A DNA stretch of 64,000 bases, taken from positions 1 to 64,000 of the forward strand of contig JAFREE010000067.1 of the NCBI GenBank assembly GCA_019400425.1. The letters are read 5' to 3'. The notes beneath the pieces were generated by a model. It was not told the DNA's origin, made no database searches, and worked only from the letters and a program-made list of their open reading frames with translations. Positions 21,857 through 31,527 of the stretch are shown in pieces. The translations under genes and the position numbers were made by a program. Each line of letters opens with the position of its first letter. Position 1 is the first letter of the stretch. The DNA is from Hymenochaete sp. R1 (Eukaryota; Basidiomycota; Agaricomycetes; Hymenochaetales; Hymenochaetaceae).

Positions 21857-22443
21857 CAGCGTCTCCGGAAAACCTTGTCGTTGGGGTGCGGTGCGTGCTC
21901 CACCACCGCCGCACAACTTGAAGTCGCGTCGTTCCCAAAAAGAAAATTCGCATCAAATAAAGCGCAACCACGAAAATTCGTAGGTTTGCTAGTCGCCGCT
22001 CTCAGTCTTTCACCCTGTTTGTTGTTCTTCCTGCGCAACTTCGAATTCGGGAACTTTCAATGGTGGATACGAAGAGCTTGGGGATGGTATATGTAAAGAA
22101 ATAATCTCAGCTTTTACCAAAGGTGATGGTGAAAAGCTGAGGTTCGATATAAGAGAAATCTAGTCCCAAATACAACGGAGACGTGGCTAACATGCTCCAA
22201 ATAAGTAATAAAATAGTCCAAGTTGAGTTGTGTTCATGGTGAGGACGACATAAAACAGACGGCGAGACCAACAATATCATGAGTATAGGTTACATTGTGT
22301 GGGTCTCAGGCGGTGAGCGACGAGCGAAACTGCGAATTTTCATGGTTGAGCTTTGATGAGCAGTTCCTTTTTTGGAATGACGCAACTTCAAGTTGCGTCG
22401 TTCGGTGGTGGTCGCGCACGACCATGGTTTTCCGGAAACGCTG
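21857..22443. mobile_element. MITE, 587 bp, TA target duplication, long terminal inverted repeats
   Basis: The left end starts CAGCGTCTCCGGAAAACC and the right end, read inverted, starts CAGCGTTTCCGGAAAACC. The inverted similarity continues inward for about 65 bp, including CCACCACCG and CAACTTGAAGT on each side. TA flanks both ends (21855-21856 and 22444-22445). There is no transposase frame inside, so it is non-autonomous and was presumably mobilised by a TA-targeting DNA transposase such as Tc1/mariner. The site upstream of GH16 copy 1 (near 16830) lacks it. Confidence 0.8.
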
Positions 22444-22639
22444 TATCGTATCTTCGCTTTTTTAAAACCCTTCCATATCGATTTCTACCACCTTTTTCTT
22501 CCACTTACTAGTATATATTGTCTATTTGTGACCAGGGAATGATAGAGATCATAATGTTACATCACTCACGAAAAAATCGCTTGATTAGATTTGTTGGCGT
22601 ACCATTTAAAACAGTATATTAACCTGGATCTAGAACAGT

Positions 22640-23971
22640 CTAAGGGGTATAGACTCTGACCGCGTTAACTGTCCAGTATGCGTCTTGGAACTTGTCGGGA
22701 TTGTTATTCACATCTGAAAAGAAGTCAGATCTCGTACACCTCCAAAGATTCAGCACTTACAGTCAACACACGTCTGTCCGCCTCCGCATGTGAAGCTATC
22801 GCTGCTTCCAGCCCAGTCTCCCTATATGCCAAAAAATGCTCATCAGTTCATCAGTTCTGTGCCCATTAGCTAAGCCTTCACTCACACATAACGTCAGATC
22901 AAATACAATGCTATGCGGCTGGAAATGCTGATCCCATGGGCAACTTGTCGTCGGAAACACAGCTTCAGGTGTCCCCCAATTGGTTCCAGGCGTCACAGAC
23001 TGGCCTCCGCTCTTGATTTCGTCGGGAACAGAGCCATCATTTCGGGGCCAGAAATACACCGCAGCCCCATCGTTGCTTGAGCGCGTGAGGACGAACCAGC
23101 CCCCCTTGATGTTGTTGAGACTCGGACCGAAAGAGTTGGGTTTGCTAAAGGTTGTGCTACAGCCTTCATTACCGTTATCGTTCGCGTTGCAGTCTCCAGA
23201 TAGTAATTTCCTGGGTAAAAGAGAGTAAGACGCAGTTTGCCATAAGAAAAGAAGAGCATGTACCCTGTCTGATTCAGGGTTTGAGGCATGGTACATCCCG
23301 CAGTTGTGTGTAGCGTCGCCCGGTTTGCCGGACCATCGTTTGCGCCCTGTACATGACCGATGTCGAGATCAGAAACGTTTCATGTAAAAATGCGTGAATC
23401 TCTTACTTCGAGTATGTCGATTTCTCCTCCATCAGGCCTATTCCCGTTCATAGTGTCAGCAATACATCATGAAAATGGTCGACTAGCTCATACGTACCAA
23501 GTTCCAGTCGTGACAGTCCAAAATGCCGGCCATGTGGAGCATCCCTCAGGTATATGCTCTACATCAAGCACGACAACCGAGTCCGTGTACGTTTTCTGGC
23601 TCTGGATGCGTACGGAGTCCCTCCCATTTGCGGAAGCGGCAACTGTTGTCGATGAATCTGCACGCATTGTGAATTGACTGTTACTCGCTACTCAACGGAG
23701 GACAAGTTAAGATGGGCTTCTTCGAAAACACTATAGAAGGGAGCTTACCTGAGCTGAGGTTTTTGGCCTTCGCTGTCTGCATGTCAACATAGTTTACACG
23801 TCCATGAGTCGGGTCTGGATCTGTGAACCAGTTAAAGTTCTGGAAAAAGGTATCTCCGACGAAGTTATCCGTAATCTTGTACTGCGCCTGCGCCTGGACA
23901 CATAACAGGTCGAAACTACACCATAGGAGTGCGAGGATGCAAGCTGAACAACTGTACATCGTGAGGTGCAT
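22640..23971 (-). CDS. GH16 endo-beta-glucanase, copy 3 (diverged)
   Basis: Secreted GH16 enzyme, about 330 aa. It begins MHLTMYSCSACILALLW, a signal peptide, and keeps FNWFTDPDPTHGRVNYVD, the active-site stretch TGTWPDGGEIDILE, CPWDQHFQPHSIVFDLTLC, GDWAGS and the end VRVYTP before TAG. It is clearly more distant from copies 1 and 2 than they are from each other, so it separated in an older duplication. All splice junctions I checked keep phase. Confidence 0.92.
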
Positions 23972-25839
23972 TCTGATACGTTCAAAATGATGACAGGGAT
24001 AGATGCGAAAGAGAATGACAAAGAGGAAAATAAGGAGGGGTTGAGGGTACCAGTTGAGAGTATGAGGTTCCAGTGCGCAAGCAGAGCAGTCCTATAAAGC
24101 TTCCAGCATTATTGGTTACAGAAGAGCATACCAATTTAATTATGCATAGTATGTGCCGCTCGGTCGTTCCCAGATATAAGACACCTTTGAAATCAGCCAG
24201 ACATGTACCTACAAGGCACAGCAGCAGAGTTAGACATTGTCGAAGTAAGGTGAGGAGAGTGTATTCACAGTGAAACGATAATTCAGCTCTTGGATTCTGA
24301 CCAAGGCGCACGTTGAGAAGAACTTCGGAAAAGCTGTGGCCTTGGGGGCGCAACGCCGTCCGCATGTAGAAGCACAACAACATAACTCGTTTTTGATTAG
24401 ATATTCCGGGGACAGGACAGGCCTGACTCGCAATGTTAGAATTATTCGAAACATGTCCATATCCAAGTGAGTACCTACAAATACAAGTGGTGCATGATCC
24501 CGTTTCGGCGAGATAAAGGCAATACCAGCCATGCTCAAGTGACGACAACGTATCAAAGGCATCTCCGAGTACTCCGAAGGAATTACAGATGACCACTGTG
24601 CAAGAAAGTCCCGTTATCGAAACAACGTGACATGTTCAGTACATGGGATGAAACACTCGCAAAATTCCTCGTATAAATGACCTAGAGAGCGCTTCAGCAA
24701 AGTAGTTTTCATTTAGCGATGCGACGCGTGTCGTAGTGAGAATTAGTCTACGATCGATGCCGAGATAAAGTATCTTATATTGTCGGCGGCGAACTCCAGA
24801 GTGATGTCTGAGCTTTCGATGCCTCTCTCGTCTCTTTTCAGCATGCGGACGCCATATTCCACTACGACCTCAAGGCTGGCCAATGGTAAGCATTTCATTA
24901 CTCCGCTACAATTAACACTCGCCTCAAACAGTATCATCGCACGCAAAGGAAGAGGCATGTCAAGTCATGACCATGGCTCCATCGGAGGACAAAGTAATTG
25001 AAAACATCCGGTAACGTTTCGAATGAGCATAGCGTAGCTTTGCTCTTGTAACTAAACACATGTTGCTTGAAACTCCCGAACAAAAAGCAGAAATGCTGGC
25101 CGCTAGAAAGCACTGAGTTTGGTCCAAAAGAATGAGCGCGAACTCGAAATAGCAGAACAATGGAGTCTGGAACGGCGAACAGCCTGGGTTCGACGGGCTA
25201 GGGTAGTTCGAGGAGTCGACGAGGACGCGCAAGAAGCAGCGCTCGGGTTCAATCAGGACACACTACCTATTTTGGAAGGTATTTTTCAGGAAGGCAAAGG
25301 TGGCTGCCCTCCCTTTCACCGCTTGTCTGGGTTTGGTCCACGAATATAACCTTGACGGGCATTTTATTGAATGACGCTGACTATTGGTCCTATGTTGAGC
25401 ATTCTGCGAAGGTGAATTACCTGCGCTTCAAAACACTCAACGTCGCCCAGTCGAACAAGGTCCCCAATCAGTGCCAGCGCCATTGCCAGTACGATCAGGC
25501 AGTCGGTTCCCACTCATCTACCCATTCGGTAAGTTTATTTATGTCTTGTTGAAAGCAGAAACTCATTTGCATTAAAACGGGAAAGTGATACTGTGGTATC
25601 GACAATGGATCTGACGAATATCGCCGCCCTCATGCTCCGAGCAGAACCTTTCACGCTTTCTTACTTTCCACCCGCTCAAGGAATGCGCATTGCAGAACCC
25701 GGTGATAAGACCATACCACCAAGTAATGCCTCATTCGAGAAGCAGAGAACTCTGAAAAAGGAAAGGCTTGACAAGATTGAACTATGAGCAATAACACTAT
25801 CGGCTGCGAGGCCACGTTGGCGAAGAAACTGTAGGACAG
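23972..25839. other. Upstream region of GH16 copy 3 with unassigned open fragments
   Basis: The first few hundred bases retain weak similarity to the upstream regions of copies 1 and 2 (GAAATCAGCCAG near 24188 against 15940). Further on, short open plus-strand pieces occur near 24740-24990, 25020-25350 (charged: RRTAWVRRARVVRGVDEDAQ) and 25593-25787. They are separated by stops and frameshifts. I could not build a gene and suspect decayed coding sequence. Confidence 0.35.
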
Positions 25840-26062
25840 CAGTGGAACTCTGGACAGGCTCGAACGGGAGAAGAAAGTTGTGTGTTACAATATGAGTGAG
25901 CTTTCAAATCTTCAGACGCGATTCATCGAAGATATTCTGCTGATGGATTTCGACTTCGGAAACGGACATCACATACATAAGATGCGGAGACGGATGAATG
26001 ACTCGAGTAAACTCGGATATGAAGGATCTTTGGCAACTATGTCCAGCATATCCGCTGTGTGA
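25840..26062 (+). pseudogene. Relic related to the two-repeat protein (C-terminal fragment)
   Basis: The translation contains RLEREKKVVCYNMSEL, then LQTRFIEDILLMDFDFGNGH and RRRMNDSSKL. This parallels the C-terminal part of the 628-aa protein at 17215-19101 (LRRQLEIIEELALGMLVFDF, ENGTHLSKDQQRNFEKF, KEDSSTL). No matching upstream half could be found in an open frame, so it is a fragment. It sits upstream of GH16 copy 3, on the opposite strand. The intact gene stands in the same relation to GH16 copy 1. Confidence 0.5.
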
Positions 26063-26722
26063 GTGAGCCAAAAAAAAACAAGTCTATCCGGAGAGCAGAG
26101 CTAAACTTCAGGGCAGATGTCTTAGCGTGTTTTGCTTGTAGATAAAGAATTAATATTGAGAACGAGCACGTCCATCGACGGTTCACGGAAACGGAATTAT
26201 CGATGGCGCTTCTTCATTTGAGACCTTTGATTTCAAATGGCAAGGTTGAAGTTACCGTTGCCGAATGCAGCTTGTGAAAATCGTAAGCTGCGCGACTGAG
26301 GTCACGACTTATTTCTATCGAAAACGGCACATAGCCGATGTGACCTATTTTCATAATTCTGTCTGGTGGTTACGAGTCCAGGCGACGTAGACAAAGACTC
26401 GTAAACAAATCGATGTTGTGAAGCATCGATTGACGTAGCGTAAGAGCGGACAGAAGTGGAAGAGTGATTGAAAAGATGAGAAATGCATGTAGACTCTTAG
26501 AAGCAACTACATTCAGTAATACAAATTGTTGTGTTTGAAATAAGAAAAAAAGGAATATATCGAAAGAGGAGAAAAAGAACAGAGAAAGGGAATGAGGAAT
26601 AATGTAGGCTCTCGAAGGACTTACGTAGCCGTTCATAACAAAGCAGAACAGTAACAACATAAAGACGCACACCACGTTTCGTCGATAGTAATGAGAGTTC
26701 AAACCTTTCGGCGTTATGTTAA
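26063..26722. other. Spacer including the 3' flank of RAD23
   Basis: No supported gene. A minus-strand open frame at 26370-26726 is hydrophobic and T-rich, directly downstream of RAD23, and looks like untranslated 3' sequence. Confidence 0.4.
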
Positions 26723-28350
26723 TCATTGGAAGTCCTCACTTCTATCCTCGAAGAGATAATTTGCTGCCAGTTCCTCGTTCTTGTCGCATGCAAAGTAAGC
26801 TTCAACGACCGCATCACGTTCGAATCCGAGACTACATAACTAATTGACGTGACATCATCAGAAAGTTTCTCAACACACTGCAGAGTATTACTCACCCGTT
26901 CGATTGCGTCCCGTTCTTCAGGTGATACATGGACGACCTGAGCACCGGGCGGGATCGCGCCGCCGCCTATATCGCCTTCCTCAAGGCCCTCCCCACCCCC
27001 TTGAAGTTGCCCTAGCATTTGCAAGAGAGCTTCAGGGTTCTGCTCCATATATTGAGCGGCAGCTGGGTTCGATTGGGCGATTTGCTGCAGCACGGGCTGA
27101 AGCAGAGCAGGGTTCTGCAAAACTAGTTCGCGAAGTTGATCAAGTTGGGCTGCATCTACCCCTCCAGGTCCTCCAAGACCACCCAATGCTCCAGCACCTC
27201 CGGCACCAGCGAGACCCCCCAGACCTCCAAGACCAGTACCTAACCCAGCACCGGCACCGACTCCCGCGCCGACGCCCCCACCTTGTCGTTGCTGTTGCTG
27301 TTGTTGTTGGGCCAGCTGATATATTACTGCTTGTCAGTCTCAGCTCTTAATTTCCCATGTTGCGGTACATACCTGGAATAAATTCTGGGGGGCGCCCGTT
27401 TGCGTTGGTTGTTGTCCAGCAGGCTGAGCTGCCGGAATTTGAGTTTGAGGCGTTGCAGTAGCTCCCGCTGCTGGCTGTGTAGGTACTGGTGTGCTAGCCT
27501 GTACTGCTGGAGGAGCTACTGTCCCCGCAGCGTGAGCTTCTAGATGCTCCGGGATCCCCTGAAAATTCGTATATGTTAATTTCACTGCTTAAAAGCTTAA
27601 GGGTGTAAACTCACGTTCATGAGGTATTCAACAGCACGGTCGGGATTGTTGAAGCTCGCCCTTAAGGCGCGCATGACCTGCTCCCTCTCGAATCCCATCT
27701 CTATCATGTTTTGGATTGTTGATTGGAGGGCGGTACCCGATAGGAAAGAAGAAGTGTCGCCAAATTCGCGCTCAGCTTGAGTTCCTACAGCGGGAGCAAG
27801 AGTAGGAATCGTTGAAACAGCTGGTGTAGTTGAAACCGGAGCAGGAGTCGTTGAGGCCGGAGCCGGTGTGGAAGCTGCAGCTGCTGCCGGTTGAGCCGGT
27901 GCAGCAGCAGGAGTAGCGGCAGAGGTCGATGGAGCAGCAACGGGTTGAGGCTTGGGCTGAAGTCTGCCGTAAGGATCGGTCACGTACACAATGTTGAATG
28001 TCACAAACCTTCTGTACCATCAGTACAATGAAGTTATTCGTGGTAGCATCTCCGATTTGGTACGACTCGAGAGTCCTGTCATCGGCCAGGATTTTGCCTG
28101 TATATGCGTCAGGGTGCGACATGAAAACATTGGGTAACACGGACCAGAGAAGATAAGCTTTTGCTTGTCTGCATCAAAGCCCTTCTCCTGCGAGATCTTG
28201 TCCTTCAACTCCTTTACAGTTGCAGTTTCTTCGATCTCAATCTGGAGGAACGTGGCGTAGTGTGTAAATGCACTGAGTCTGCTCAGGTATAAAGGTGCCT
28301 CTGACCGGAATTTTCTCCTGCGTAAGTGACTTGATAAGATACTTTGGCAT
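26723..28350 (-). CDS. RAD23: UV excision repair / proteasome shuttle protein RAD23
   Basis: Ubiquitin receptor that delivers ubiquitylated substrates to the proteasome and stabilises the XPC/Rad4 damage sensor. The start [15 protein letters not shown] at 28350 opens an N-terminal ubiquitin-like domain ([20 protein letters not shown], then [18 protein letters not shown]). An Ala/Pro/Thr-rich linker precedes UBA1 ([20 protein letters not shown]). A Gly/Gln-rich stretch leads into the XPC-binding helices ([20 protein letters not shown]). UBA2 is at the C terminus ([20 protein letters not shown], then [10 protein letters not shown]). Domain order is complete. The last exon needs the acceptor GTCAATTAG near 26838. 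The gene is head to head with the LRR gene at 28624. Confidence 0.95.
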
Positions 28351-28623
28351 GTCTGCTGCGTGTTTTCTGGCGTAAAGTGAATGGCGGTGTTTATGAAGGT
28401 GGGAGTGAGAGGAAGAGATGGTGAGCGGAGGAGGGAGGGTGAGGGCAGAATCTGCAACCCAGGCAAGTGACGCGCGTTCCAGTGGCGCATGAGAATTACC
28501 TTCTATATTTGGCAGCTCTCCTCATTCAGGAAACGCCGAGGGCACGTTCTCAGAGCGGACTGCAATTAGGATCCTACCTAAAGGGTCACAGTTAGTACTC
28601 GACGACCACGGCGACCACGAACG
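28351..28623. promoter_or_regulatory. Bidirectional promoter region RAD23 / LRR gene
   Basis: Only 273 bp separate the two start codons, so both genes must share this promoter space. No clear TATA box is visible on either strand. Confidence 0.5.
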
Positions 28624-30846
28624 ATGACGATGCAGCACGAGCCAGGCGATGACTACGTGCAGCGCATAGCAGACTATATAAGACAGAATGAGCCCCGCCT
28701 CGCTCAGGCTGCTGTAGGTCGCAGACGAAAGGCCCACAGCGTGCCAAATACCTCCGTATTCAATCCTTTGGGATGGGTTGGGCTCGCAGACGGCAGCCAT
28801 CCAGTTGCGCCGCTCACGCTGTCTATCGACACCCATCGCCTGTTCTACCTACTCATGCGCCTCGAGGCTCTAAACATTGATATCGGTTCTCTGGACGTTC
28901 AGGTGGACGACTTGACCCGGCCACTCAGCTACATTCATCTAAATGACACCAATGACAAGTCGGATACGATGTCGATTGCAGAGTCCCTGCGTTCGTCGCT
29001 CACTGCGGTCTCGAAGCTGTCGATAGGATCTGGCTGGTGGGGGAAACCGGAGAAACGGACTGCAGAGTCCGAGCTTAAATACATCTACAGTTCGTTCACC
29101 AAGTTGCCTGCTCTATCAATTGGTCCGCCGGGGCCAAAGATGATAGAAGAGCTCGCACAGGATCCGCCGCTCGTCAATGCCATCCCTTTGGACTCATTCA
29201 AACTCCTCATGAGTCTGGAATGTGTAGATATTGACCCGCGTGCAATCCTAGGTTGGGATAGACTCGCGGAATCGTTGCGGAGTCTTACAATTCGACGGAG
29301 TGGCCTGGAGGACCCGAAGCACATTTTTATTGATGCTGTGATTGACGATCAGATGCGGAGGGAAGGTGATGCGACTCGTTCTAGGATTCGCAAACTGGGG
29401 CATCGAGCGTCAGCGAAGAGCTTTCACAGCTCAAACCTCCCGGAGACGGTACACGAAGAATCAGAAGACGATATTCTCGAGGATTCACCTATCATAGGAC
29501 CCGGACCTGCTCAGTTGTCGCCATTGAAGTGGGCGTTTTTGAAGCACTTATGTCTGGCAGACAACGAGTTGACCGTATTATCAACTTCCATGCTTACAAC
29601 GCTATCCGCTCTAACGCATCTCGACCTCTCTTCCAACTTCCTTGTATCAATTCCTTCATTATCCGCACTCTACAATCTACTATCTCTCAATCTCTCAAAC
29701 AATATGATCGACTCTGTACAAGGCATTTACTCTAAGCTAGGACAAGTTCTTGTCCTGAACCTCTCCCAGAACCGGCTGGATTCCATCTGCGGTCTTGAGC
29801 GTCTCATGGCCCTGGAACGCGTCGATGTGCGTCAGAATCAAATTCTCGAAAGCGCGGAGATAGGACGTCTAGCCACCCTCCCTAATATCAGCGAAGTTTG
29901 GGTTGAGGGAAATCCCTTCGCCGAGGCGGAGGACAGTTACCGCGTGAAATGTTTCGAGCACTTTTGGAAAGAAGGAAAGACGGTCTCGTTAGATGGATCT
30001 TTACCTACTTTCTATGAACGGAGACAACGAACGGTGGACACTGTAGATAGCCAAACGATATCTCGTATCCCAGCTGCACCTTACTCTCCTCCAATCAAAG
30101 CAGTTGGCTCATCCACGCCCACATCCGGATCTGTTCCCGACAAGCTAATTTCAGGTGATACGCTCTCCTCGGGTGGACCATCCGGTCCTTCGTCATCCGT
30201 GCCATCTCCAAACTTAGGAGCTGCCGTGTCGAAGCCGAAAAAGAAACGGAACAAGCGTATCGTAGACCTCGACGGTGGAGAGAATAGCATTAGAAGTAGC
30301 GAGGATGCCGGGCCCTCCCGTCTTCGCGGGCAATCACCCGCACCTTCAAATGGATATTCGGGCTCCCCACGAGTACAAGATGAAACGCCTTCTCCTTCCA
30401 AATCCAGGACCAAGTCTCCATCTTCAAAGCAAAGCAATGGCGTATCCAAGCATGGACGACATCGTACCGAAACCTCTCCCTCATCTCCATCATCCCCGAC
30501 CTCCCACCATCGGCGTTCTGGTAGCATCGGCCCAGGCTCAGGCTCAGGGCATCGCTCCCCAGCCCGCCGAACCACACTTGCTGAGCGTGTCTCAACCGCC
30601 GCCTTCGACTCTTCATCCCTCTCCCCATCCTCACCGGGTTACCAGAGCCGCCTTGTTCAAGATAAAAGCGATGCGACAGCTCAGGTAGAAGACCAAATCC
30701 GAGATGGAGACATGTTTCGGGCGAAGATTGAAGCGCTGAGAGAGGAAATGGGAGATAACTGGCTGCAAGTTCTGAGTCAAAGTCAGGCGCAGGTGCGATC
30801 GGAGGCGGGGACGCCTTCTGTTGGTGGAGGTAGGAGACGGTCTTAG
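28624..30846 (+). CDS. Leucine-rich repeat protein, STK11IP/nischarin-like (740 aa)
   Basis: Probable intracellular scaffold. It is intronless. ATG at 28624 (MTMQHEPGDDYVQRIADYIR) is chosen, with a second Met two codons later. The middle, about residues 305-435, has at least five SDS22-type leucine-rich repeats (LKHLCLADNELTVL, LTHLDLSSNFLVSI, LLSLNLSNNMIDSV, VLVLNLSQNRLDSI). These are followed by an LRR-cap-like segment (ISEVWVEGNPFA, SYRVKCFEHF). The C-terminal third is Ser/Pro-rich with a KKKRNKR cluster and is probably disordered. The layout (long N-terminal region, then LRRs) recalls STK11-interacting and nischarin-type proteins, but that assignment is from general resemblance only. Confidence 0.8.
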   Translation: MTMQHEPGDDYVQRIADYIRQNEPRLAQAAVGRRRKAHSVPNTSVFNPLGWVGLADGSHPVAPLTLSIDTHRLFYLLMRLEALNIDIGSLDVQVDDLTRPLSYIHLNDTNDKSDTMSIAESLRSSLTAVSKLSIGSGWWGKPEKRTAESELKYIYSSFTKLPALSIGPPGPKMIEELAQDPPLVNAIPLDSFKLLMSLECVDIDPRAILGWDRLAESLRSLTIRRSGLEDPKHIFIDAVIDDQMRREGDATRSRIRKLGHRASAKSFHSSNLPETVHEESEDDILEDSPIIGPGPAQLSPLKWAFLKHLCLADNELTVLSTSMLTTLSALTHLDLSSNFLVSIPSLSALYNLLSLNLSNNMIDSVQGIYSKLGQVLVLNLSQNRLDSICGLERLMALERVDVRQNQILESAEIGRLATLPNISEVWVEGNPFAEAEDSYRVKCFEHFWKEGKTVSLDGSLPTFYERRQRTVDTVDSQTISRIPAAPYSPPIKAVGSSTPTSGSVPDKLISGDTLSSGGPSGPSSSVPSPNLGAAVSKPKKKRNKRIVDLDGGENSIRSSEDAGPSRLRGQSPAPSNGYSGSPRVQDETPSPSKSRTKSPSSKQSNGVSKHGRHRTETSPSSPSSPTSHHRRSGSIGPGSGSGHRSPARRTTLAERVSTAAFDSSSLSPSSPGYQSRLVQDKSDATAQVEDQIRDGDMFRAKIEALREEMGDNWLQVLSQSQAQVRSEAGTPSVGGGRRRS

Positions 30847-31527
30847 GGTCTCTGGTTGGCGATGTTGCTTTTTTCTGTGACGCTTTTTTTGTTGCTTTGT
30901 GATCATTAGTTATCCAAACTTGGCCCGGGTTTTCTTTTTCTTTTTCTCGTCGCCTGCCTGTCGGATTCGAAACAATGAACTCAGTTCTGTACCCATGCCT
31001 TCCCCTTTCCTTTGACGATACCACGGTAACTTTCTGGAGCTCTACCTTCACATTGAGACTTGATGACATCTTTCGCATATCTGGAATTTTCCGCTTTTCT
31101 CCAGCACTTCGCGCCGTCATTGACGCTAATCATGTAATATTTATCCTTATTTCCACTCCGGATTTTCTTTTTCCTTCCTTTCATCCTTCGCGTCCATATT
31201 CGAAGGTATTGAAACTATATTAATTAGACGAGCAACTTGCCAATGCTTTGAGGAGATTTATAGTATATCCCATCGTAATTAAAACAAAATAATTGGATAA
31301 TCTCATCTTATCTCTGTCCCGTGGCGCGGTTTTGTTCAATCACGCGTATGAAGTCCGGTCTGTGCACGGCCCATCAGTGCTAGTGTAGGCGCCTGTGTTG
31401 TCAGCATGGACCATCACTACCATCACAGAACTTCATGTAATGTTTCTTGTCTTTCTGCATCCATATCCTTCACGGTTGTCCTCAGGCGCAAGTCTAACAC
31501 TGTCGTATTGTCAACGCGCGCAAATTC
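30847..31527. other. Spacer between the LRR gene and kinase 1
   Basis: No gene seen. It is T-rich 3' flank of the LRR gene followed by the promoter of kinase 1. Confidence 0.4.

Noticed and set aside
26370..26726. 118-codon hydrophobic minus-strand open frame after RAD23
   Set aside because: It lies directly in the 3' flank of RAD23, is T-rich and low in complexity, and has no motif. The hydrophobic look comes from base composition.
30081..31120. Long antisense open frames over the LRR gene's 3' part
   Set aside because: They are shadows of the Ser/Pro-rich coding region of the LRR gene, with no family motif.
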